From Bacteroidota bacterium (GTDB taxonomy: Bacteria > Bacteroidota > Bacteroidia > Bacteroidales > Lentimicrobiaceae), in the NCBI GenBank assembly GCA_009773515.1, contig WSXX01000011.1, positions 104,580-168,579 on the forward strand: a stretch of 64,000 nt of DNA, read 5' to 3'. Shown here piece by piece: positions 34,630-44,857 of this stretch. How positions within the stretch are numbered: the stretch's first letter is position 1; each line of letters opens with the position of its first letter. The position numbers were made by a program, and so were the translations under genes. The notes below the pieces were generated by a model. That model saw nothing but the letters and a program-made list of their open reading frames with translations, was not told where the DNA came from and did no database searches.

Positions 34630-36021
34630 ATGAATTACGATGTAATTGTAATCGGCTCAGGACCCGGTGGTTATGTAGCCGCCATAAGGGCTTCACAGTT
34701 AGGTATGAAAGTTGGCGTGGTTGAACGCACCGAGTTGGGCGGCATCTGCCTTAACTGGGGATGTATTCCTACCAAAGCCCTTTTGAAAAGCGCTCAGGTT
34801 TATGAATATGCGAAACATGCAGCCGATTATGGAGTTGGAATAAGTGGCGAAATTACCGCCGATTTTGATGCCATGGTCAAACGTAGCCGCGGTGTTGCTG
34901 ATGGAATGAGCAAAGGCATTCAATTTCTTTTCAAGAAAAATAAAATTGATCATATTGCCGGTTTCGGAAAGCTGAAACCTGGTAAAACTGTTGAAGTTAC
35001 TGATTCAGAAGGCAAAAAAACCGACTATCAGGCAGCACATATTATTCTGGCTACCGGTGCCCGTTCACGCGAATTGCCAAATCTGAAACAGGATGGCAAA
35101 AAAATCATAGGATACCGCGAAGCAATGACGCTTCCTGAAAAACCAGAAAGTATGGTTGTGGTTGGTTCCGGCGCGATAGGCTCAGAATTTGCTTATTTCT
35201 ATAATGCAATCGGCACCAAAGTTACTCTGGTAGAATTTATGCCAAACATTGTTCCAATAGAAGATGAGGAAGTTTCAAAACAACTGGAACGCAGTTTTAA
35301 AAAATCAGGCATGAAAGTTATGACCTCCTCCACTGTTGAAGCGGTTGACACAAAAGGCAAACTTTGCAAGGTGACTGTTAAAACCAAAAAAGGCGAAGAA
35401 ATTATTGAAGCTGAAATTGTACTTTCTGCAGTAGGCATTGCCACCAACATCGAAGGTATCGGACTTGAAGAAACCGGCGTTAAAACCGAAAAAGGCAAAG
35501 TTGTGGTTGACGAATACTACCGCACCAATATTGACGGAGTTTACGCCATCGGCGATATCGTTCATGGCCCTGCGCTTGCACATATGGCATCACACGAAGG
35601 TATCCTTTGTGTTGAGAAGATTGCCGGCAAACATGTTGAACCCATCAATTACGGCAATATTCCCGGATGCACTTACACCCATCCCGAAATTGCCTCTGTG
35701 GGCATGACCGAAAAAGCAGCCCGTGAAGCCGGATACGAAATCAAAGTTGGTAAATTCCCATTCTCTGCCTCAGGAAAAGCCAGTGCAGCCGGTGCTAAGG
35801 ATGGATTTGTCAAGGTAATTTTCGATGCAAAATATGGCGAATGGCTGGGTGCTCATCTGATCGGCGAAAATGTTACTGAAATGATTGCAGAAGTAGTTGT
35901 GGCCCGTAAACTTGAAACTACCGGTGAGGAAATTATCAAATCGGTACACCCGCATCCTACTATGTCAGAAGCAATTATGGAAGCAGTTGCCGCGGCCTAT
36001 GATGAAGTAATTCATCTGTAA
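34630..36021 (+). CDS. lpdA: Dihydrolipoyl dehydrogenase (E3)
   Basis: FAD enzyme that reoxidises dihydrolipoamide in 2-oxo-acid dehydrogenase or glycine-cleavage complexes. The 463 residues begin with the FAD-binding VIVIGSGPGGYVAAIRA, then the redox disulfide C40-x4-C45 in GGICLNWGCIPTKALL, the NAD-binding MVVVGSGAIGSEFAYFY, the second FAD contact GVYAIGDIVHGPALAH and the catalytic C-terminal HPHPTMSEAIMEA. No E1 or E2 genes are nearby, so it is a stand-alone E3. A heptad-repeat island begins directly after its stop. Confidence 0.97.
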   Translation: MNYDVIVIGSGPGGYVAAIRASQLGMKVGVVERTELGGICLNWGCIPTKALLKSAQVYEYAKHAADYGVGISGEITADFDAMVKRSRGVADGMSKGIQFLFKKNKIDHIAGFGKLKPGKTVEVTDSEGKKTDYQAAHIILATGARSRELPNLKQDGKKIIGYREAMTLPEKPESMVVVGSGAIGSEFAYFYNAIGTKVTLVEFMPNIVPIEDEEVSKQLERSFKKSGMKVMTSSTVEAVDTKGKLCKVTVKTKKGEEIIEAEIVLSAVGIATNIEGIGLEETGVKTEKGKVVVDEYYRTNIDGVYAIGDIVHGPALAHMASHEGILCVEKIAGKHVEPINYGNIPGCTYTHPEIASVGMTEKAAREAGYEIKVGKFPFSASGKASAAGAKDGFVKVIFDAKYGEWLGAHLIGENVTEMIAEVVVARKLETTGEEIIKSVHPHPTMSEAIMEAVAAAYDEVIHL

Positions 36022-36127
36022 TTTCTAATTACTAATTTCTAATTACTAATTTCCGACCTCTGAACCTCTAACCTCTGACCTCTGACCTCTGACCTCCGAC
36101 CTCTGACTTCTGACCTCCGACCTCTCT
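36021..36127. repeat. Heptanucleotide tandem-repeat island, opposite orientation
   Basis: Directly after the lpdA stop come 14-bp double units AATTTCTAATTACT, then TGACCTC units with variants CGACCTC and TAACCTC. These are the reverse complements of the GAAATTA- and GAGGTCA-type units at 29130-29278, in reversed order, so the two islands are inverted copies of the same arrangement. No coding signal is visible. Confidence 0.88.
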
Positions 36128-36201
36128 CGTTATCTCTTCGAGCTCCCGAGACAAGCGACTTCTGACTTCCCAATAAACAAATAACCCTGCAAAACAATAA
36201 C

Positions 36202-36744
36202 ATGGAAATAGTCCCCACTGAAATACCCGATGTACTGATCATAAAACCACAGGTTTTTTCCGATGAACGTGGATATTTTTTCGAATCTTACAACAAAGAA
36301 AAATTTATTGCTGCGGGTATTGATGTAAACTTTGTTCAGGACAATGAAAGTAAATCAATGAAAGGTGTGCTTCGCGGATTACATTTCCAGAAACCACCTT
36401 TCGCTCAGGGAAAACTGGTCAGGGTGATGCGTGGTGCTGTGCTTGATGTAGCGGTTGATCTGAGAAAAGATTCTCCGTGGTATGGCAAATGGGCAGCCAT
36501 TGAACTTACCGAACACAATAAATGGATGTACTGGATTCCACCAGGATTTGCACATGGATTTCTGACCCTTGAAGACAATACGGTTTTCTTCTACAAATGT
36601 ACCAATGTTTTCAACAAACACTCCGAAGGCAGTGTTCGCTGGGACGACCCCGACCTGAACATCAATTGGGGAAATGAATCCCCGATTTTATCAGCCAAGG
36701 ATCAGATTTCTCCATTCTTTAAAGAACTGGACAGGATTTTTTGA
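36202..36744 (+). CDS. rfbC: dTDP-4-dehydrorhamnose 3,5-epimerase
   Basis: Cupin-fold enzyme that epimerises dTDP-4-keto-6-deoxyglucose on the way to dTDP-rhamnose. The 180 residues have LIIKPQVFSDERGYFFESY-like N-terminal features, the catalytic histidine region SKSMKGVLRGLHFQKPPFAQ, and the YWIPPGFAHGFLTLEDNT strand with the second histidine and the catalytic-tyrosine region FFYKCTNVF. The other dTDP-rhamnose genes (rfbA, rfbB, rfbD) are absent from this window, so it is a lone pathway gene here. Confidence 0.95.
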   Translation: MEIVPTEIPDVLIIKPQVFSDERGYFFESYNKEKFIAAGIDVNFVQDNESKSMKGVLRGLHFQKPPFAQGKLVRVMRGAVLDVAVDLRKDSPWYGKWAAIELTEHNKWMYWIPPGFAHGFLTLEDNTVFFYKCTNVFNKHSEGSVRWDDPDLNINWGNESPILSAKDQISPFFKELDRIF

Positions 36745-37080
36745 AGTAGATACGAAACTCAGCTTTGAGTCGTTAGTTGAGTACAGCCATTATCTGATAA
36801 TGACCCAACTTTGTTTAGTTGAGATTTGGAAATTGAATAAATATCCTTCGACTCCGCTACCAATGACAGATTGTTCGTCCGATCCTTCGACTCCGCTCAG
36901 GAGGACATCGTATAGAATTGATAATTAGTGCATTAAGATGAGTGTACACTTTTAACGAATGTCACACTGAGCGGAGTCGAAGTGTTTAAACGCTTGGGTT
37001 GACTGTCATCTCAAACTTTATTTACAACCTCAAAGAACAACTTTCTCTAACTAAAGCACAAGCATTTTACCTTTCCCCAC
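36745..37080. repeat. Spacer with three CTTCGACTCCGCT repeat copies
   Basis: This 336-bp spacer between rfbC and the transglycosylase gene holds no credible gene. It has two direct copies of CCTTCGACTCCGCT (36845-36858 and 36884-36897, the second continuing CAG) and one inverted copy, CTGAGCGGAGTCGAAG (from 36967). The second and third copies could pair as a long hairpin with a loop of about 65 bases. Confidence 0.85.
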
Positions 37081-38112
37081 ATGAAAAAACCCGTCATTTT
37101 ATACCTGAGTCTTTCATTTATTCTCATATCAATTCTGTTGATTGCCTTTTTGAGGTTTACGGATAACAAGCAGGATCGTGAGAAACAATACCGCGAAAAA
37201 TTTGCGGCTCACACCTTTGCATTAAGTGTTCAGATTCCTGAAAAGCTTGATTTTGCGGGCGAAGATGTGCCCTTGGATCTTTATTATGTGCGTGAAGGAC
37301 TCGACCGTGAATTGCTGGTAAATACATACTGGCACTCCAATACCATTTTATTGTTGAAGCGGGCTGGCAGATATTTTCCTGTGATTGAGCCCATCCTGAA
37401 AAAGAACGGAATTCCTGATGATTTTAAGTATCTCGCTTTGATTGAAAGCGGTTTGATGAATGTGGTTTCACCTTCAAATGCAGCGGGTTTTTGGCAATTT
37501 CTTGACAAAACAGGGCGTGAATTCGGCCTTGAAGTAACGGAACAGGTTGACGAACGCTATCATTACAGTAAATCAACCGAGGCTGCATGTAAATACTTAC
37601 GCGACGCTTACAAAAAGTATAACAACTGGTCGTTGGCGGCAGCGGCATACAATGCAGGGCAAGGACGTATAAGCCGCGAAACGGAAAAGCAAATGGTCTC
37701 CAATTATTATGATCTTCACCTGAACCAGGAAACAGCGCGCTATCTTTACAGAATACTTGCGCTAAAAATTATTTATGAAAACCCTGCCGACTATGGTTTT
37801 TATCTTAGAAATATGGATCTGTATCCACCCATTCCGACCCAATCTTTTAAAATAGACACCAGTATCACGAATCTGATTAAATTTGCAAACGATAATGAAG
37901 TGCCTTATAAGGTGCTCAAGGAATTTAATCCATGGCTCAGAACAGATCAGCTGAATGTTACGCCCGGCAATTCATATACAATTGAATTACCAAAGAAAAA
38001 GCATCTCAGGTACAGCCAGTTGCAAGCTGATTTAAAAGACGCTCATTCAATTTTCAACTTTAAGGATAGCACCTTCGGGCATAAAAAAGATATCGGGGAA
38101 CAAACAGAATGA
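37081..38112 (+). CDS. Lytic transglycosylase, SLT/MltD-like
   Basis: Exported or membrane-anchored peptidoglycan lyase. The 343 residues start with a hydrophobic anchor ([20 protein letters not shown]), then an SLT domain (about 95-230) with the catalytic E122 in [33 protein letters not shown] and the [12 protein letters not shown] motif. The C-terminus (about 255-320, [20 protein letters not shown] and then [14 protein letters not shown]) resembles a LysM-like wall-binding domain. Its stop overlaps the uvrA ATG by 4 bp (ATGA), implying translational coupling. Confidence 0.92.
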   Translation: MKKPVILYLSLSFILISILLIAFLRFTDNKQDREKQYREKFAAHTFALSVQIPEKLDFAGEDVPLDLYYVREGLDRELLVNTYWHSNTILLLKRAGRYFPVIEPILKKNGIPDDFKYLALIESGLMNVVSPSNAAGFWQFLDKTGREFGLEVTEQVDERYHYSKSTEAACKYLRDAYKKYNNWSLAAAAYNAGQGRISRETEKQMVSNYYDLHLNQETARYLYRILALKIIYENPADYGFYLRNMDLYPPIPTQSFKIDTSITNLIKFANDNEVPYKVLKEFNPWLRTDQLNVTPGNSYTIELPKKKHLRYSQLQADLKDAHSIFNFKDSTFGHKKDIGEQTE

Positions 38113-40985
38113 TTGTGAAAGAAAATAAGCAGGACACGGCGCTATCGCAGATTTCAGAAGTGTCAGGCCCAAAGTTGGAAATATACGGAGCAAGGGTACA
38201 CAACCTGCAAAATATTGACCTTACGATACCCCGCAATAAACTGGTTGTAATTACCGGTTTGAGCGGTAGTGGAAAATCATCACTTGCTTTTGACACCATA
38301 TATGCAGAAGGCCAACGCCGCTATATGGAAACTTTCTCGGCCTATGCCAGACAGTTTATAGGAAACCTCGAACGCCCCGATGTAGATGAGATCAACGGTC
38401 TGAGCCCGGTAATTTCAATCGAACAGAAGTCAACCTCACGCAATCCGCGATCAACGGTTGGTACCATTACCGAAATATATGATTTCCTGCGTTTGCTTTA
38501 CGCGAGGGCTGCTGATGCAATTTCTCCCGTTACTGGTCAACCACTGGTAAAATACAGCGAGCAACAGATTATCGAAGTAATTGCCGACCATTTCTCTGAC
38601 AAAGAAATACTCATTCTTGCGCCACTGGTTAAAGGGCGAAAAGGGCATTACCGCGAACTATTTGAGCAAATGAGGCGGCTCGGCTTCCTCAAAGCCAGAA
38701 TTGATGGTGAATTGCGCGAAATCAGTTTCGGGCTCCAGCTCGACAGGTATAAAACCCACGACATAGAACTTGTCATTGACAAAATCAGTCTTAAAGGGAA
38801 GTCAGCCGAGCGCTTGAATGCATCTGTTAAAACTGCCCTTAAACAAGGAAAAGGAACCATTCATATCATTGGATTGCCATCGGGCGATGAAAAATATCTG
38901 AGCAAGAAACTTATGGATCCGGCTACAGGAAATGCATTTGATGAGCCAGAGCCAAACTCTTTCTCGTTTAATTCTCCATACGGAGCCTGTCCGCATTGCA
39001 ATGGGCTTGGCACCATCACTGAAATTGACCTCAATAAAATAATTCCCGATCCTTCAATAAGTATAAAAAAAGGAGGGATCGCACCATTGGGAGAAGCCAA
39101 AGCATCATGGATATTCAGACAAATTGAAGCGCTTGGGGAAAAATACGGATTCACACTTTCCACACCAATTTCTGAAATACCTGAACAAGCCATCAATGCT
39201 ATACTCTATGGTACCGATGAAATGCTGAAAGTGAAAAACGAATATCTGGGTGTTACCTCTTCCTACTCGCTCAACTTTGAAGGATTGGTCGCATACATCA
39301 CCAATCAGTCCACCGAAACATCTTCAACCGGCTTGCGCAAATGGGCCGGAAACTTCATGAACCTGAAGGAATGCCCCGATTGCGGAGGCAGCCGACTAAA
39401 AAAAGAATCCCTCAACTTTCGCATACAAGGCAAATCAATAGCCGATTTATCAGCCATGGATTTATCAGGGCTGCTGGAATGGTGCAAACAGGACAACTTG
39501 TTTCCTGATCAGAAAAAAGGTTTGATTGCTTTTGAAATAATGCGCGAAATTACCGACAGGATACAATTTCTGCTGGATGTTGGACTCGATTACCTTACCG
39601 TTAGCCGGCCTGCGGGAAGCTTGTCGGGTGGAGAAGCTCAACGGATCAGACTTGCGACTCAAATCGGTTCGCAGCTTGTTGGTGTGTTGTATATTCTTGA
39701 CGAACCCAGCATCGGGTTGCATCAACGTGACAATCAGCGGCTTATCAAAGCACTTCAGAACCTCAGAGACATCGGCAACTCAGTTATTGTTGTCGAACAC
39801 GACAAAGATATGATACTGGCCTCTGACTTTGTTGTCGACATAGGGCCAGGAGCGGGCAGGCACGGCGGTAAAATAATTGCAACGGGCACACCTGCTGATA
39901 TGATCAACTGCAATTCAATTACCTGCTGTTACCTTAGCGGGAAAAAGCAAATAAAAGTACCTTCCGTGCGTCGCAAAGGAAATGGCGATCACCTGATTCT
40001 TAATAATGCTTCAGGTAATAACCTGAAAAATGTCACGCTTAAACTTCCGCTTGGCGTATTTGTCTGTATCACAGGAGTATCAGGAAGCGGAAAATCAACT
40101 TTAATCAACGAAACGCTATATCCCATATTAAGTCAGCATTTTTACCGCTCTGACAAAAAACCATTAAAATACGGTTCTATTGAAGGAATAGATAAAGTTG
40201 ACAAAGTAATTGAGATCGATCAGTCGCCTATCGGCAGAACCCCAAGATCAAATCCGGCAACATATACCGGCGTTTTTGATGAAATCAGGAAACTTTACGC
40301 TACCTTGCCTGAAGCAAAAATAAGAGGTTATCAGGCCGGCAGATTTTCATTTAATGTTAAAGGTGGCCGATGCGAAACATGCAGAGGTGCTGGTGTAAGA
40401 ATCATTGAAATGAATTTTCTGCCCGATGTACATGTGCCTTGCGAAAGCTGCTCAGGCAAAAGATACAACCGTGAAACCCTTGAGGTAAGGTTTAAAGGAA
40501 AATCGATAAACGATGTTCTGAGCATGACTATAAATCAGGCTGTTGAGTTTTTCGAAAATATTCCTTATATCCTTCAGAAAATCAGAACATTGAAAGAAGT
40601 TGGACTTGGCTATATTACCCTTGGTCAGCAATCGACAACACTTTCAGGTGGTGAAGCTCAGCGGGTGAAACTTGCAACCGAACTTTCGAAGAAAGACACA
40701 GGGAAAACCTTGTATATACTGGATGAACCAACTACTGGTCTTCACTTTGAGGATGTGAATGTTTTATTGGGTGTGCTGAACCGATTGGTTGACAAAGGAA
40801 ATACAGTTCTGGTGATTGAGCATAACCTGGAAGTTATCAAAGTTGCTGATCACATCGTAGATTTAGGCCCCGGAGGAGGTAAAAGAGGCGGCCTGATCGT
40901 TGCAGCAGGTACACCTGAAGAAGTTTCGTTAAATCCGGAAAGCATTACTGCTCAATACATTAAAGAAGAATTAAATATTCATTGA
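38109..40985 (+). CDS. uvrA: Excinuclease ABC subunit A
   Basis: Damage-sensing ATPase of nucleotide excision repair. The 958 residues have two ABC modules: Walker [21 protein letters not shown] and [18 protein letters not shown], and signature motifs [17 protein letters not shown] and [17 protein letters not shown]. The C-terminal zinc finger ([14 protein letters not shown]) and the CPDCGGSRL pair are present. In the first zinc module only one CxxC (ACPHCNGLG) remains; the first pair found in E. coli is replaced by MDPATGNAF, a Bacteroidota-type change. The gene is coupled to the transglycosylase by ATGA overlap; uvrB is not nearby. Confidence 0.97.
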   Translation: MIVKENKQDTALSQISEVSGPKLEIYGARVHNLQNIDLTIPRNKLVVITGLSGSGKSSLAFDTIYAEGQRRYMETFSAYARQFIGNLERPDVDEINGLSPVISIEQKSTSRNPRSTVGTITEIYDFLRLLYARAADAISPVTGQPLVKYSEQQIIEVIADHFSDKEILILAPLVKGRKGHYRELFEQMRRLGFLKARIDGELREISFGLQLDRYKTHDIELVIDKISLKGKSAERLNASVKTALKQGKGTIHIIGLPSGDEKYLSKKLMDPATGNAFDEPEPNSFSFNSPYGACPHCNGLGTITEIDLNKIIPDPSISIKKGGIAPLGEAKASWIFRQIEALGEKYGFTLSTPISEIPEQAINAILYGTDEMLKVKNEYLGVTSSYSLNFEGLVAYITNQSTETSSTGLRKWAGNFMNLKECPDCGGSRLKKESLNFRIQGKSIADLSAMDLSGLLEWCKQDNLFPDQKKGLIAFEIMREITDRIQFLLDVGLDYLTVSRPAGSLSGGEAQRIRLATQIGSQLVGVLYILDEPSIGLHQRDNQRLIKALQNLRDIGNSVIVVEHDKDMILASDFVVDIGPGAGRHGGKIIATGTPADMINCNSITCCYLSGKKQIKVPSVRRKGNGDHLILNNASGNNLKNVTLKLPLGVFVCITGVSGSGKSTLINETLYPILSQHFYRSDKKPLKYGSIEGIDKVDKVIEIDQSPIGRTPRSNPATYTGVFDEIRKLYATLPEAKIRGYQAGRFSFNVKGGRCETCRGAGVRIIEMNFLPDVHVPCESCSGKRYNRETLEVRFKGKSINDVLSMTINQAVEFFENIPYILQKIRTLKEVGLGYITLGQQSTTLSGGEAQRVKLATELSKKDTGKTLYILDEPTTGLHFEDVNVLLGVLNRLVDKGNTVLVIEHNLEVIKVADHIVDLGPGGGKRGGLIVAAGTPEEVSLNPESITAQYIKEELNIH

Positions 40986-41110
40986 GAAAATATTACAATA
41001 AAAACCTCAATAAATTTTGACTAACAAAAAACATGTTATTATATTTACCGCCCGAATATCTGAACTCAAACACTTAAAAGAGCATTTGCTAATTTAACTA
41101 CAAATACAAC

Positions 41111-41830
41111 ATGTACAGTGAAGGTTTAACAGAAGAAGACAGGATCAGGGATGCAATAACTCCGAAAAACTGGAATGAAATTATGTCCAGTGATTCATGG
41201 GCTGTATTTAAAATCATGGCTGAACTTGTCGAAGGTTTTGAAAAACTTGGAAAAATCGGTCCATGTGTTACCATATTCGGATCTGCCCGTACAAAAGCAA
41301 CTCATAAGTATTATAAGCTTGCTGAAGAAGTCGCCTATTTATTGACAAAAAAGGGATTTGGAATTATTTCAGGAGGTGGCCCTGGTATAATGGAAGCTGC
41401 CAACAAAGGTGCACATTTTGGAGGAGGAAAATCTGTAGGGCTTAATATTGATTTACCATTTGAGCAGTATTCCAATCCATTTATAGACCCTGACAAACTC
41501 ATTACTTTCGATTATTTCTTCGTCAGAAAAGTAATGTTCATGAAGTATTCGCAGGGCTATATTGTTATTCCAGGAGGTTTTGGAACTCTGGATGAGTTGT
41601 TTGAAGCAATTACGCTGATTCAGACACACAAAACTGTAAGGTTTCCGATTGTTCTTGTCTCAACCGAATACTGGAAAGGACTGATCGACTGGATACATCA
41701 TGTAATGCTTACAGAACATAACATCAGCACTTCTGACCTTGACATCTTTACAATGGTAGATACTGCAGATGAAGCAGTTGCTATTATTGAAGAATATTAT
41801 AACAAGTACGCGCTTAAACCGAATTTCTGA
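41111..41830 (+). CDS. LOG-family protein (nucleoside 5'-monophosphate phosphoribohydrolase type)
   Basis: A 239-residue Rossmann-fold protein of the TIGR00730/LOG family, often mislabelled lysine decarboxylase. The motifs GIISGGGPGIMEAANKGAH and PGGFGTLDELFEAITL (PGGxGTxxE) are intact, with ITFDYFFVRKVMFMKYSQGY between them. Enzymes of this group cut nucleoside monophosphates to a base and ribose-5-phosphate. It is followed 62 bp later by a small retropepsin-like gene; no functional link is clear. Confidence 0.92.
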   Translation: MYSEGLTEEDRIRDAITPKNWNEIMSSDSWAVFKIMAELVEGFEKLGKIGPCVTIFGSARTKATHKYYKLAEEVAYLLTKKGFGIISGGGPGIMEAANKGAHFGGGKSVGLNIDLPFEQYSNPFIDPDKLITFDYFFVRKVMFMKYSQGYIVIPGGFGTLDELFEAITLIQTHKTVRFPIVLVSTEYWKGLIDWIHHVMLTEHNISTSDLDIFTMVDTADEAVAIIEEYYNKYALKPNF

Positions 41831-41892
41831 GATTTGCCGGGATCAAATCTCTCTTTACTTTTTATTAATCAGAATCTTTAAAAACAAACGAC

Positions 41893-42357
41893 ATGACATC
41901 ATTAAAACTGATTCAGTTAAATTTCTCCACAGGAGGCTACAACCTTCTGGCAAGGGTAATTATCAATGGAAAACCTGCTCTTTTTCTGGTTGACACAGGC
42001 TCAGCCCAAACTGTGCTTGACACCGACCACATGCAAAAATTCGTCAGTCAGACAGAACTGAAACGAAACGCAAGAAAGAATCTGGCTCCAGGCTCTACCA
42101 GTGTATACAGCTACATTGCCAACATTGAAACCCTTGAGATCGGTTCAATAGTTATTAAAGACTACAAAGCCACAGCAGTTGACCTGAGTCATATCAACCG
42201 TGCATTCAGAGGAATGGGAAATCCTCAGGTTGACGGACTTCTTGGTTGCGACCTTCTGCGCCATTGCAAAGCTACACTCAAATTTGAAGAGAGAGTTCTT
42301 GAATTGGGTGCACTTGTTGAGCCTACTGAAGCAGCTCAGAACGCAATCATCGAATAA
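41893..42357 (+). CDS. Small retropepsin-like aspartic protease
   Basis: A 154-residue single-domain protein with the aspartic-protease triad in ALFLVDTGSAQTVLD (Asp34-Thr35-Gly36) and the later hydrophobic-Gly element VDGLLGCDLLRHCKATLKF, as in retropepsins that work as homodimers. No signal peptide is seen, so it is probably cytoplasmic. Its substrate is unknown. The stop region overlaps the convergent T9SS-cargo gene by 11 bp. A similar but altered domain closes the PorE-like protein at 48646-51105. Confidence 0.85.
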   Translation: MTSLKLIQLNFSTGGYNLLARVIINGKPALFLVDTGSAQTVLDTDHMQKFVSQTELKRNARKNLAPGSTSVYSYIANIETLEIGSIVIKDYKATAVDLSHINRAFRGMGNPQVDGLLGCDLLRHCKATLKFEERVLELGALVEPTEAAQNAIIE

Positions 42358-44596
42358 TCACAATTTTTTGGGCTGAAACTGATGCGGCCCGCTGTTGTTC
42401 AACAGCAAATACATAATACAGACCTGCTGACAGATTTCCAGAATCAAATTGAATTCTGGAAATCCCTTCAGCTTTTTGTCTTTTTACTATTCTTCCGTGA
42501 AGGTCAACTATCTTCACTTCCCAATCGCCTATGTATTCAAACCTGATTTCAAAGATCCCGTTTGCCGGATTGGGGTAAATATGCATGCCGGTTTTTGAAT
42601 TATTTTCTTCGCTGATGCCAATCGGCCCCGGAAGTTTCCCCTTGAAAAGCACCACTCCTCCGCTGTAATTTCCTGTTGCCAGATCAATGTAACCATCTGA
42701 ATTAATATCAGTTACAGCAGGAGAAGTTCTGATTCCTTCCGAAATATACATAAAATGATTGCTCACCAGATCGAAAGTAGCTTCTGAGGAAGGTGAAATA
42801 TTTTTGTAATGGAAAATCATTCCCGACTCTGAGCCTACCAATAAATTTAGCTTACCATCCTTTCCTTCAAAAAAACAGGGCACACTATGGCCGGTGTAAG
42901 ATACTTGCGGATCAGTTACGTTAACCATACCAAAGAAATCGGTAATCAGCACGTAATCAGGATTGGCTGCAGTTCCTGAATTACGATAATAAACCAGCTT
43001 TCCGTCAGCATTTCCGATGACCAGCGAAAGCAGTTCTTCACCCGGGAATTTCACAAAAACCGGCGTACTGTTTTCACCTGCATCTATCGACTGCCAATTG
43101 TTCACAGCAGATGCATAAACCGGCAACTGACCGGGCAAAGCCAGGTTTTGAAAATACCAGAGTGATCCGGTTTCATTGCCCAGTATCATGTCCAGACTTC
43201 CGTTTCCATCGAGATCAGCAAAAGCCGGGTATAAGCCCCGAAGCCTCAAAGCAGATGCACCTGCAAAATCATCATCAGCCAGAATAAAGGATGGTTCCGA
43301 AATAGTTCCATTATTGATATACAGATGTAACCGACCAGAATAATAACACTTTAGCTGACCATTAAGGTTAACATTGCAACTGTCGTTATAGCCAAAATTC
43401 CCCACAACCATATCTGTTAATCCATCCTGATTTATATCAGCAAAAACCGGATATGCACCGAAACCCATATCAATCATGGTATTTTGCAGGAACGATTTAG
43501 AAATCAACCTGAAATCGGGAGCTCCGGCATCTGAAACATCTTCATATAACCACACACTGTTATATCCCGCTGATTTGGTAAGACCCGGGTCAAAAGGAGA
43601 AACCATCAATTCTTTTCTGCCATAGTTTGTAATGTCGATGTGCTGAACCAGCGGAAAAGACCAGATATCAATGGGTGTAGTTTCAGGATATTCAGATATC
43701 TGGCTGGTCATGAAAGCATCAAAATCACTACCTCCGTTGATCAGAAATGCCGGGCTGCTGTAATCAACATCGCCAAGAATCAGATCGTTGGTTCCGTTTC
43801 CGTTCAAATCAATCAGGCAAAAAGTAGAACCGGTATGTTTGGGGTCAGATTTTATAATCTGATTTTCAGATTTCTGATAACAGGTATCAAGGTAAATTTC
43901 GTTTGACTCAGGATTTTCAGCAAAGCGGCCCCAGCAACCCTCAACTTTGTGAAATACCAACGAATCGGTATTTCCGTATAATTCCATCGACATATTCTTA
44001 TGCAAATTCACATAAGAGCCTAAGCCCCAGAAAGTAAGAATATCAAGATCTCCATCCCCATCCATATCCTGAATAGCCGGATAATCAACGTAAGTCACCA
44101 ACAGATTTGTAAAAATGTTACCTTGTAATGAAGTAATGTAAGGATCAACAACCTGCTCAAATGCAGGCTGATCTGTTCCTATATTTTTGAAAGCAAGAAT
44201 TCCTCCGGGGGTGTATGTAAAAAGATCAGGCTTGCCATCGTCATTGTAATCAAGCAGCTGAAACCATTGCTTTACTTGCGGAAAGAATCTTCGGTATTCA
44301 GGTGCATAATTATACTGGTTTACAACTGATTCAGGATTAAAGATGAATGGCAGCAGTCTGTCGCCATGACGATCAAAAATAATTAAATCGTCAAATCCGT
44401 CATTGTTTAAATCGATTTTTCCGGCCTGCACATTATTTAATCCGCCGGCCCAGGCATTTTCAAGATTTATGCCATTCGCTAAAACATCAGGACCACTCCA
44501 AGGTAAAAACCCAAACTCATTGACATCCTGAGCTATTGAACGATTCAATAGCAGCACTAACATAGTCATACTGAGAAAAAAAAGCCGGAAATTCAT
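42347..44596 (-). CDS. Secreted FG-GAP/VCBS repeat protein with T9SS C-terminal sorting domain
   Basis: A roughly 750-residue secreted protein. The ATG at 44596 gives a clean signal peptide (MNFRLFFLSMTMLVLLLNRS, then IAQ). The body is a string of FG-GAP/VCBS-type beta-propeller repeats with calcium-binding-like loops (KIDLNNDGFDDLIIFD, LLDYNDDGKPDLFTY, DMDGDGDLDILTFW, DLDGNGSLDMILGN, DINSDGYIDLATGN). The last 80 residues form a type A T9SS sorting domain (IYPNPANGIFEIRFEY, ending SAGLYYVFAVEQQ). It is probably exported through type IX secretion and anchored or released; its ligand is unknown. Confidence 0.92.
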   Translation of the reverse strand: MNFRLFFLSMTMLVLLLNRSIAQDVNEFGFLPWSGPDVLANGINLENAWAGGLNNVQAGKIDLNNDGFDDLIIFDRHGDRLLPFIFNPESVVNQYNYAPEYRRFFPQVKQWFQLLDYNDDGKPDLFTYTPGGILAFKNIGTDQPAFEQVVDPYITSLQGNIFTNLLVTYVDYPAIQDMDGDGDLDILTFWGLGSYVNLHKNMSMELYGNTDSLVFHKVEGCWGRFAENPESNEIYLDTCYQKSENQIIKSDPKHTGSTFCLIDLNGNGTNDLILGDVDYSSPAFLINGGSDFDAFMTSQISEYPETTPIDIWSFPLVQHIDITNYGRKELMVSPFDPGLTKSAGYNSVWLYEDVSDAGAPDFRLISKSFLQNTMIDMGFGAYPVFADINQDGLTDMVVGNFGYNDSCNVNLNGQLKCYYSGRLHLYINNGTISEPSFILADDDFAGASALRLRGLYPAFADLDGNGSLDMILGNETGSLWYFQNLALPGQLPVYASAVNNWQSIDAGENSTPVFVKFPGEELLSLVIGNADGKLVYYRNSGTAANPDYVLITDFFGMVNVTDPQVSYTGHSVPCFFEGKDGKLNLLVGSESGMIFHYKNISPSSEATFDLVSNHFMYISEGIRTSPAVTDINSDGYIDLATGNYSGGVVLFKGKLPGPIGISEENNSKTGMHIYPNPANGIFEIRFEYIGDWEVKIVDLHGRIVKRQKAEGISRIQFDSGNLSAGLYYVFAVEQQRAASVSAQKIVIIR

Positions 44597-44784
44597 AGTA
44601 GCCAGAATTAGAACAATTGACTGTAAAATTAAAAATTCCAAACGGGATATGGCTAAAAAATAACGGCAAAGTGTTTATACATACCTTGACTATTCATATT
44701 TCAACAAAATTCATTAATATCTTATTTTCTGATTTTTAACAATTTAGCTTTATAATTGAGTTTTAAAAAAACAAAAATGCGGGA

Positions 44785-44815
44785 TTGGTATTTTCGGTAA
44801 GAAGTCCTATATTTG
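44785..44815 (+). promoter_or_regulatory. secDF promoter (TTG-N20-TATATTTG)
   Basis: TTG at 44785-44787, 20 bp, then TATATTTG at 44808-44815, matching both elements. A longer TTG-start frame at 44813 would begin inside it; the secDF ATG at 44858 gives a leader of about 35 bases. Confidence 0.7.
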
Positions 44816-44857
44816 CAGGCTCAAAAAAACAGTCTAATACAATTAAATTACTCAAAC

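Noticed and set aside
36674..36928. A possible 84-residue gene overlapping the end of rfbC
   Set aside because: It runs out of rfbC into a spacer made of CTTCGACTCCGCT repeats, and its protein sequence has no coding character.
44813..44857. Longer SecDF N-terminus starting at a TTG
   Set aside because: The TTG is part of the TATATTTG promoter element, and the ATG at 44858 directly precedes the membrane-anchor segment expected of SecD.
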